This document shows positions 42,201 through 45,940 of a stretch of 45,940 bases of DNA, one piece after another (the stretch's first letter is position 1; each line of letters opens with the position of its first letter). The DNA is from Candidatus Saccharimonadota bacterium (GTDB taxonomy: Bacteria > Patescibacteriota > Saccharimonadia > Saccharimonadales > 2-12-FULL-41-12): the NCBI GenBank assembly GCA_022842995.1, contig JALHOM010000002.1:45552-91491 (forward strand), given 5' to 3'. The position numbers and the translations under genes were made by a program. Below the pieces are notes generated by a model. That model did no database searches. It was not told where the DNA came from and saw only the letters and a program-made list of their open reading frames with translations.

Positions 42201-45200
42201 AAGGTCGCCGCCATTTACAGCCAGATCACCGCTAAACGTACCGTTACCTGAGCCATCCACCCTCAGAAGACTTACATCACCTACTCCTTGAATATCCAAA
42301 CCATTGGCAGAACCAACACCAGAACCACCCACCCTAATTCGTGCCTGATCTAACGCGAAATTAAATGAAGCGCTTGCAAGCGAATTATTCGGATTATTTA
42401 CTGATATATTGCTTGCGTTCGTCAAGGCGCCACCGGTGCTGATATCTAGACCCGAGCTGTCTATTGAAAAATTACCCCCACCACTGAAAGCAAACGTACC
42501 AGTTGTTTGAGAGTAACCAGTGATGTTGGTGAGGCCGCCGGCGTTGGTGATGCGATCAGTTGAGTTGGTTTGGATAGCACCGCCGGTGGTGTTAAAGGTT
42601 CCGGAGCCGGTGATGGTGGTAGCGCCGGAGATAGCTCCAGCATTAGTGATGCCGGTATTGTTAGCGTTTATGCCTCCAGCGGTGACAGTTAAGCCACCGG
42701 CGGTGATGGTTATGCCGCCTGTTGTTACTGTTAGATTCTCCCCAATAGTCACTGACGTATCATTTATGTCCGTAATAACCCCCGCCGTCGTAATCTGCAA
42801 ACCAGTCGTAGCCGAACCAATAGCCACTTGGTCGTTAAGCACTAGATCCCCAGAAGCATCAAAGATACCACCGTCAGCGTTGAGAGTGCCTGTTACTCCA
42901 AGTGTTCCGCCAATGGTGGCGTTGTTGGTAACGTCAAGAGCAGTTCCGGCTGATGCGAGGGTGACTGCTCCATTGAAGGTTTTAGCTCCCGCGAAGGTTT
43001 GGGTGGTCGTGCTGACGAGACCAACGTTGGTGGCGTCTGCTGTTTGGAGGAAGATTGAGTTGGAAGAGATGACAGCACCGTTGGCACTCTTGGTCTGAGA
43101 GTCAATAGTCCCAACGGTTGTGACGCCAGAACCTGCACCGTTAGCAACATCACCAATGACACGCCAGCGAGATGCACCGGCGTCATAGATAAGACTTATG
43201 GAAGCATTGACGGCGAGGTTTATGGAAGCACCGGTTCCGGTGAGGATACGGTTGCCTGGTGTGGCACCAGTTTCGTTAGCGATGACGGCAGCATTACTTC
43301 CAGCGTTGACGATGGTCAGTTGTTCCCCATCTCGACCACCAGCAATGGAGTTGAGGGTTTGAGCGCTTGCTCCGGTCAGTCTGACGAGGGAGACATCGCC
43401 AAAGTTAGCGTCAGCAATCGTGCCGGTGGTTGCGAAGTCAGAACCTCGGAGGGTCGCAACAGAACCAGTGAAGTTAGAGATACCGGTGACACCAAGAGTT
43501 CCACCAAGTGTAGTAGCTCCGGAGTTAACGGTGAAGGTGTTAGTACCAGTGACCGTGGTTGCACCATTGAGAGATACCGCACCAGTTCCTGTTCCGAATG
43601 TCCCTGCCCCACTCTGGAGGAAGTTACCGGAAGACTGAGAGTAACCAGTGATGTTTTCGAGAGCTCCAGCATTGGTTAAGCGAGAAGTACCGGCAGTGGT
43701 AAGACCACCGGAAGTAATAGCGACGTTGCCAGTGTCGGCAGTAAAGCTATCTCCCGTGACATTGTCTTGGATATCTACGGTACCACCAGCGTTAATGTTG
43801 AGGGTAGCAGCACCGGAAGTGATGTCACCTCCACCAACGGATACATCACCGAAGACACTGAGGTCTTCGCCGATGGAGACGGCGGTGCCGTCAAGGTCGG
43901 TGATGGAGCCAGCGGTAGTTACCTGGAGACCAGTGGTAGCAGAACCAATGAGGACTTGGTCGTTAAGGACAATGTCACCATTGATGTCAGAGATAACACC
44001 AGCCGCATCAATGCGGATTCCATTGGCAGCAGAACCAAGGTCAACGGTGTCGTTGAGGATAAGGTTGCCGGTGGAACTAGATACAGCGTCTTGGAAGTCT
44101 ATGACACTAGAAGCAGAGTTGAGGATGATGTTACCGGAGGTTGTGGTTTGGAGGGTGAGGTCAGCAGAGGTGGCGTTGAGGGCGGTGTTTATGTTGACGC
44201 CGGAGAGGTTAGAGAGAGCGAGGTTGGCACAGGTGGTACAGGTGCCGCCAGCAACTGAACCAGCTACTCGCCAGAAGGAAGTAGCAGCGGAACCTGACCA
44301 GTCATAGACAAGTTCAACAGCACCACCAGCTGGAAGAGTTAGATCAGCACCAGTGCCAGTAACAATCCTGTTACCGTCGGATGAACTGCCGGAGTTGTTA
44401 CTGAGAGTCGCGGCCTGAGCAGCAGAGTTAATAAGAGTTAGGATACGACCATCAGAAGCTGAAGTACCAGCTGCAATACCGGTGATGGTTTGGGTAGAAG
44501 CACCAGTCAGGCGGATGAGAGCACCAGAGAGAGCGACGTTGTTGGTAGTACCAGTGGCAGTGTAGTCACTACCCTTGGTGGTAAGGAAGTTCGCACCCGC
44601 TGCGATGGTCGTAGCACCGTTCAAAGATACTGCACCAGTTCCTGTTCCGAATGTACCAGCACCGGTTTGAACGAAGTTGCCAGAAGCAAGGGTTAGGCCA
44701 GTGGCGCCCGTAATCGCACCAGCAGCCGAGATGTCTATGTTCGTTGTTTGGAGTGAGAAGGTGCCTGAGCCACCACCGATGGTTACAAGACCAGTTGATC
44801 CTCCAGTGTTAATGTTTGTGGCGTTATTTGAGCCAGCATTAAGGTCAATCTGACCACCAGCTGCCGAGAAGGTGCCAGTTGTTTGAGAGTAACCAGTGAT
44901 GTTGGTGAGGCCGCCGGCGTTGGTGATGCGATCAGTTGAGTTGGTTTGGATAGCACCGCCGGTGGTGTTAAAGGTTCCGGAGCCGGTGATGGTGGTAGCG
45001 CCGGAGACGGCACCGGCTTCCGTAATACCACCTGAGTTATTATCTATTCCACCAGTGATAGTTGCACCACCCGCTGAAATAGTGAGATTTTCGCCCACGG
45101 TAACAGACGCATCATTGAGATCTGTAATCACACCAGCCGTTGTTATATTAATGCCATTTGCACCACCAACTTGAACTTGATCATTAAGGACGAGATCCCC

Positions 45201-45940
45201 ATTAATATCGAGAATTGAACCGTCGGTGGCAACACGAATACCATTTACACTAGAGCCGATATCTACGGTATCGTCGAGGACAAGGTTGCCACTAGAGTTT
45301 AGTATCGTCCCCGTTAATGTGAAGTTGCCGGTTAAGGCGGCTGTTGTCGCGGTTAATCCGTAGGTATTTACCGCTTGCTGCACAGTTGCACTGTTCGCAC
45401 CTGGGTCAGCCACCGAAGCAAAAGCATTTGCCCAAGTTCCAAGGTGAGTTCGAGCGAATACGGTATGTCGCGAGAAAGTGCCAAAATTAGCGTACACATC
45501 ATAAGTATTCCGCGTACCATTTTCTACAAATTTAACGTCAGTCACGACCCTAGTCCCGCCAATTGAATACCAGCTACCTTGCGCATTTGCCACCAAAGCG
45601 CTCGCATTATTTCCGAGCGAACCTATAATAATCGTTTCGCCGTGATCTGTTTGGGCCTGACCATATCCAGTAGCACCCAAGATCGTAATCTCAATACGAG
45701 CACCACTTCCTGTTCCTGCAAAAGTTCCTATACTTCTCCAACCTGCAGACCCCCCGGAGTCGGCCTCGCCAGCATTATTCCGGGTATAGATTGTATTCAA
45801 GCCACCATTTGCACTCGTTACGCCCGTCACCGCGAGTGTCGTTGAAACAGTCGTAGCACCGTTCAAAGATACTGCACCAGTTCCTGTTCCGAATGTACCA
45901 GCACCGGTTTGAACGAAGTTGCCAGAAGCAAGGGTTAGGC
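36273..45940 (-). CDS. Giant fibre protein, at least 3222 codons, N-terminus outside window
   Basis: The frame is open to the right edge; the residues from 45866 upward (LTLASGNFVQTGAGTFG) continue the repeat pattern, so the start lies beyond the window. The stalk (about 39,700-45,940) has beta repeats such as GNLVLDDTVDIGS and tail-fibre-like globular inserts (near 45,360-45,790, 41,410-41,740 and 40,730-41,120). Two seven-bladed propellers follow (39,680-38,545 and 38,395-37,215), with blades of the form DGLPVIAYYD and a Cys pair per blade (KCGNVSCSSG). A G2-like domain starts FDVAEEYEVED (37,130) and a C-terminal beta domain ends YEYDYFVVQ. It matches the 4006-aa protein in plan but the propellers are of another family. 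It is the first gene of the five-gene cluster visible here. Confidence 0.85.
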   Translation of the reverse strand, partial: LTLASGNFVQTGAGTFGTGTGAVSLNGATTVSTTLAVTGVTSANGGLNTIYTRNNAGEADSGGSAGWRSIGTFAGTGSGARIEITILGATGYGQAQTDHGETIIIGSLGNNASALVANAQGSWYSIGGTRVVTDVKFVENGTRNTYDVYANFGTFSRHTVFARTHLGTWANAFASVADPGANSATVQQAVNTYGLTATTAALTGNFTLTGTILNSSGNLVLDDTVDIGSSVNGIRVATDGSILDINGDLVLNDQVQVGGANGINITTAGVITDLNDASVTVGENLTISAGGATITGGIDNNSGGITEAGAVSGATTITGSGTFNTTGGAIQTNSTDRITNAGGLTNITGYSQTTGTFSAAGGQIDLNAGSNNATNINTGGSTGLVTIGGGSGTFSLQTTNIDISAAGAITGATGLTLASGNFVQTGAGTFGTGTGAVSLNGATTIAAGANFLTTKGSDYTATGTTNNVALSGALIRLTGASTQTITGIAAGTSASDGRILTLINSAAQAATLSNNSGSSSDGNRIVTGTGADLTLPAGGAVELVYDWSGSAATSFWRVAGSVAGGTCTTCANLALSNLSGVNINTALNATSADLTLQTTTSGNIILNSASSVIDFQDAVSSSTGNLILNDTVDLGSAANGIRIDAAGVISDINGDIVLNDQVLIGSATTGLQVTTAGSITDLDGTAVSIGEDLSVFGDVSVGGGDITSGAATLNINAGGTVDIQDNVTGDSFTADTGNVAITSGGLTTAGTSRLTNAGALENITGYSQSSGNFLQSGAGTFGTGTGAVSLNGATTVTGTNTFTVNSGATTLGGTLGVTGISNFTGSVATLRGSDFATTGTIADANFGDVSLVRLTGASAQTLNSIAGGRDGEQLTIVNAGSNAAVIANETGATPGNRILTGTGASINLAVNASISLIYDAGASRWRVIGDVANGAGSGVTTVGTIDSQTKSANGAVISSNSIFLQTADATNVGLVSTTTQTFAGAKTFNGAVTLASAGTALDVTNNATIGGTLGVTGTLNADGGIFDASGDLVLNDQVAIGSATTGLQITTAGVITDINDTSVTIGENLTVTTGGITITAGGLTVTAGGINANNTGITNAGAISGATTITGSGTFNTTGGAIQTNSTDRITNAGGLTNITGYSQTTGTFAFSGGGNFSIDSSGLDISTGGALTNASNISVNNPNNSLASASFNFALDQARIRVGGSGVGSANGLDIQGVGDVSLLRVDGSGNGTFSGDLAVNGGDLTSTATTFNLLQSNVTTLNIGAAVGAGGIVLAGGSGSTGCTIDGSNGNLACSGNITGSSTGTVGFFSRSGTTLSTATAGDNITTSGNISTSGTGTITAAGALAANGGSITSTAATLALNAGGNVDIQDAVNVDSLTIDSGDLRVSTNGSSAGSPRTIGFTDWSAGEYSRFDLSQGSDGLQSGNGQQTGLYGYWGLVLQGNRQAALPGYTAGGVNDASVLVLGGQATRPVLVAQGSAGQSGNLFVAENSSGTDLAYITSAGEFVGTAGLDITGAQVDINASSNNATNINTGSSNGLVTIGGGSGTFSLQTTNIDISAAGAITGVTGLTVASGATSLGGTLSVTGNATFNGSVFSPSASGFSVATNTTDWIELNRRFIGTGNLGAPDRVMVEVTGGAYTGGGTTVYYIEFRGGVVIKKQEYNGGADPTFHSLRVYGEDALATDSLTKHIVGITTGNGTNFHALNIVARELVDGEWIDLTSTPAEPSVGFTNVTPTINFGEFEAGSTTITGGLTQTTGAVSLTGNAASSFTTSTGNLTLDATSGSTPTINLGTGGQAKTIQIGTTTGAVAQTIGIGNNATASSTTNVTIGNLLSTSATTIQGGTGASAVAIQAGAAGTISIGTNSTATVSIGTGTSIQALNFGTGGTGAKTVTVGSTASTGTTRLQAGTGGVIVQAADDTDVFQVINNAASETLLRVDTTVRGVGGGNLVKIGNSTGTNVDTTVLQLDAATAAPSSNLSALNGGMFYNSTTNKISIIENGVVKTLCNTTDQNCGAGGGSTTTLQQAYDNSSSPATITTSSATKDVVIQSGGGFNSESAFQVRNAAGTSLLSVDTSNSLIKTNAGIIPVTVASSTTTSNVGTDVDLGTDTGLFSSIAVSPTGFAVVASHDNTNGDLRFTVCATESCSTGATSNAVDTSAADVGEFPSVIFGNDGLPMIAYYDVTNSALRFLKCTNMSCTSGTPQTVDNAADTGRHASVALGIDGLPVIAYYDDTADDLKVTKCGNVSCSSGNTTTVVDSTNNVGAYASISVPADGRPLIAHSDQTTVDLRYTRCGNAACSSGNTSTTIYATGNSGNDIEAAIGADGFLVIAHHELTGGDLYVTKCDSLTCATPTTTQVVSTNFVGEWADLAISRDGMPIISYYDATGLDLQVLRCTSAGCTGTNTNTELETTNDVGSYSSMAILPSGLPIISHHNNTGGDLRITRCATTDCATSTGSAVSGGVDLGSSTTAFQSAYLNNIQSSGMNTLNIGTNGVTRIAVDTTGNSTFSGNILAAYPPSNSGTTRTSVLADATNATGQYNEVLIPSDGIPVIAYWEQTGSDLRIYRCANAQCTGSEAGTKTDIDGGATNWGQFAAAALGTDGYPVIAHYDSTNTDVVVTKCADTSCTSRTNTTITEAGLSVGLGVPNNSGGIDITIGSDGLPIIVATNNAATDQLRIYQCTTTACTAFTTLNTVSDADSLGLAPAVTIAADGTPIIAMQNETDTDLAVAKCNNATCSTYTLTKFATGDSDGWAPDITLDSAGYPIIVFYEASSDVPTVINCTNHSCSTSTRTEIANPATWIFGEHPRIVIGADGLPLITSWRNEALTTSDELIITKCGTNNCSSGNVHSNLETGRIGEWSSVAIGNDNLPVIAYWDFNNNLSNDLFIVKCADDACSLATSDITSGGFNIGSLTNYFSNVYAANFYGENFYVNNFDVAEEYEVEDQSLVAAEIVALNPSTGKLRRAGVGDRQNTLGIISTKPGLALKDYKANRTDTRMVALVGRVPLKVVGNIAIGDPIMLSPNNPGMGEKATTEGLIVGRALQSVTGGGTIEVFVQTDYYTPITEIQGASYAMFSNMLVSGILKVNGNLDVTGNATFAADVSFGGHVITFGQVPDLDIAQGIVLGANTQDPVVTLTGNDISGTISIDTTSLTAPLGAGEIVKITFKKTYQTKPRIFIDPVNSSAVDMPVYRDAQNDFFIIKIKSPMAPGQVYEYDYFVVQ
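36760..37135 (-). other. Peptidase_G2-like domain in the right-hand giant
   Basis: Starts FDVAEEYEVED, then VAAEIVALNPSTG, LGIISTKPGLAL, MVALVGRVPLKVVG, IAIGDPIMLSPNNPG and IVGRALQSV. Each block aligns with the domain in the 4006-aa protein at 21490-21915. Confidence 0.55.
37215..39680 (-). other. Two tandem seven-bladed, Cys-paired beta-propellers in the right-hand giant
   Basis: I count seven DG-x-P-type blade motifs in each (first: 38,545-39,680; second: 37,215-38,395). A typical blade has NVGxYASIAIGxDGLPVIAYYDxT, then DL-x-V-x-KC-x-x-x-x-CSSG (pattern written from several blades). Nearly every blade has the two Cys four or five residues apart, suggesting one disulfide per blade. Confidence 0.75.
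42499..42631 (-). repeat. 133-bp exact direct repeat, copy 1
   Basis: Identical base for base to 44875-45007 (2376 bases apart, same strand) within the giant gene. It codes stalk sequence including ITNAGGLTNITGYSQTTGTF. Identity at silent positions points to recent duplication or gene conversion. Confidence 0.85.
44608..44698 (-). repeat. 91-bp exact direct repeat, copy 1
   Basis: Identical to 45850-45940, 1242 bases away. It codes NFVQTGAGTFGTGTGAVSLN. The second copy is cut by the window edge, so the true repeat may be longer. Confidence 0.85.
44875..45007 (-). repeat. 133-bp exact direct repeat, copy 2
   Basis: Partner of 42499-42631; flanking sequence diverges sharply on both sides. Confidence 0.85.
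45850..45940 (-). repeat. 91-bp exact direct repeat, copy 2 (cut by window edge)
   Basis: Partner of 44608-44698. Confidence 0.85.

Noticed and set aside
1-45940. tRNA or rRNA genes, prophage or transposase genes
   Set aside because: No cloverleaf with a T-loop motif, no rRNA signature and no recombinase or transposase domain was seen; the tail-fibre-like sequence belongs to membrane-anchored surface proteins without other phage genes nearby.

Overview
The window looks like chromosomal DNA of a Candidatus Saccharibacteria (TM7) / Patescibacteria (CPR) bacterium. This is an inference: compact genes with moderate GC, a short EF-Ts, a type-B L31, sparse conserved operons, many lineage-specific membrane and surface proteins, and TGA used as a normal stop (so not the UGA-recoding Gracilibacteria/Absconditabacteria code). 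No database search was possible.

Layout. 1-5.2 kb (minus strand): translation genes rpsB, tsf and frr, with an APH-type kinase and an unknown protein placed between tsf and frr, then the start of a probable alpha/beta hydrolase running off the left edge. 5.2-5.8 kb: a 671-base non-coding stretch with an rpsB promoter, a perfect 42-bp palindrome and a strong rho-independent terminator. 5.8-12.1 kb: rpmE (L31), prfA (RF1) and prmC (RF1 methyltransferase) on the plus strand, interspersed with five unrecognised proteins, four of them on the minus strand. 12.1-17.3 kb: an envelope block (HtrA-type protease, polytopic membrane protein, LytR-CpsA-Psr protein, signal peptidase I) bounded by two inverted copies of a dispersed intergenic repeat. 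17.3-19 kb: parB-parA, with a second, degenerate copy of the 42-bp palindrome upstream of parA.

19.5-45.9 kb is a single-direction cluster of five cell-surface genes, read right to left: a giant fibre protein (at least 3222 codons, N-terminus outside the window), a sugar-dehydrogenase-like/CBM6 protein, a 270-aa membrane protein, a second giant fibre protein (4006 aa), and a parallel beta-helix protein. The two giants share one plan: long phage-tail-fibre-like beta stalk, two consecutive seven-bladed beta-propellers, a Peptidase_G2-like domain, and a common C-terminal beta domain. Their propellers come from different families. The 270-aa protein carries a stand-alone copy of the G2-like domain on a membrane hairpin. 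The dehydrogenase and beta-helix proteins share a distinctive N-terminal membrane anchor and also end in a membrane helix. My reading is a modular surface-attachment or host-interaction apparatus of an episymbiont; signal peptidase I, HtrA and the LCP protein next door would be natural partners in its export and quality control. That functional reading is inference; the domain architecture is read from the sequence.
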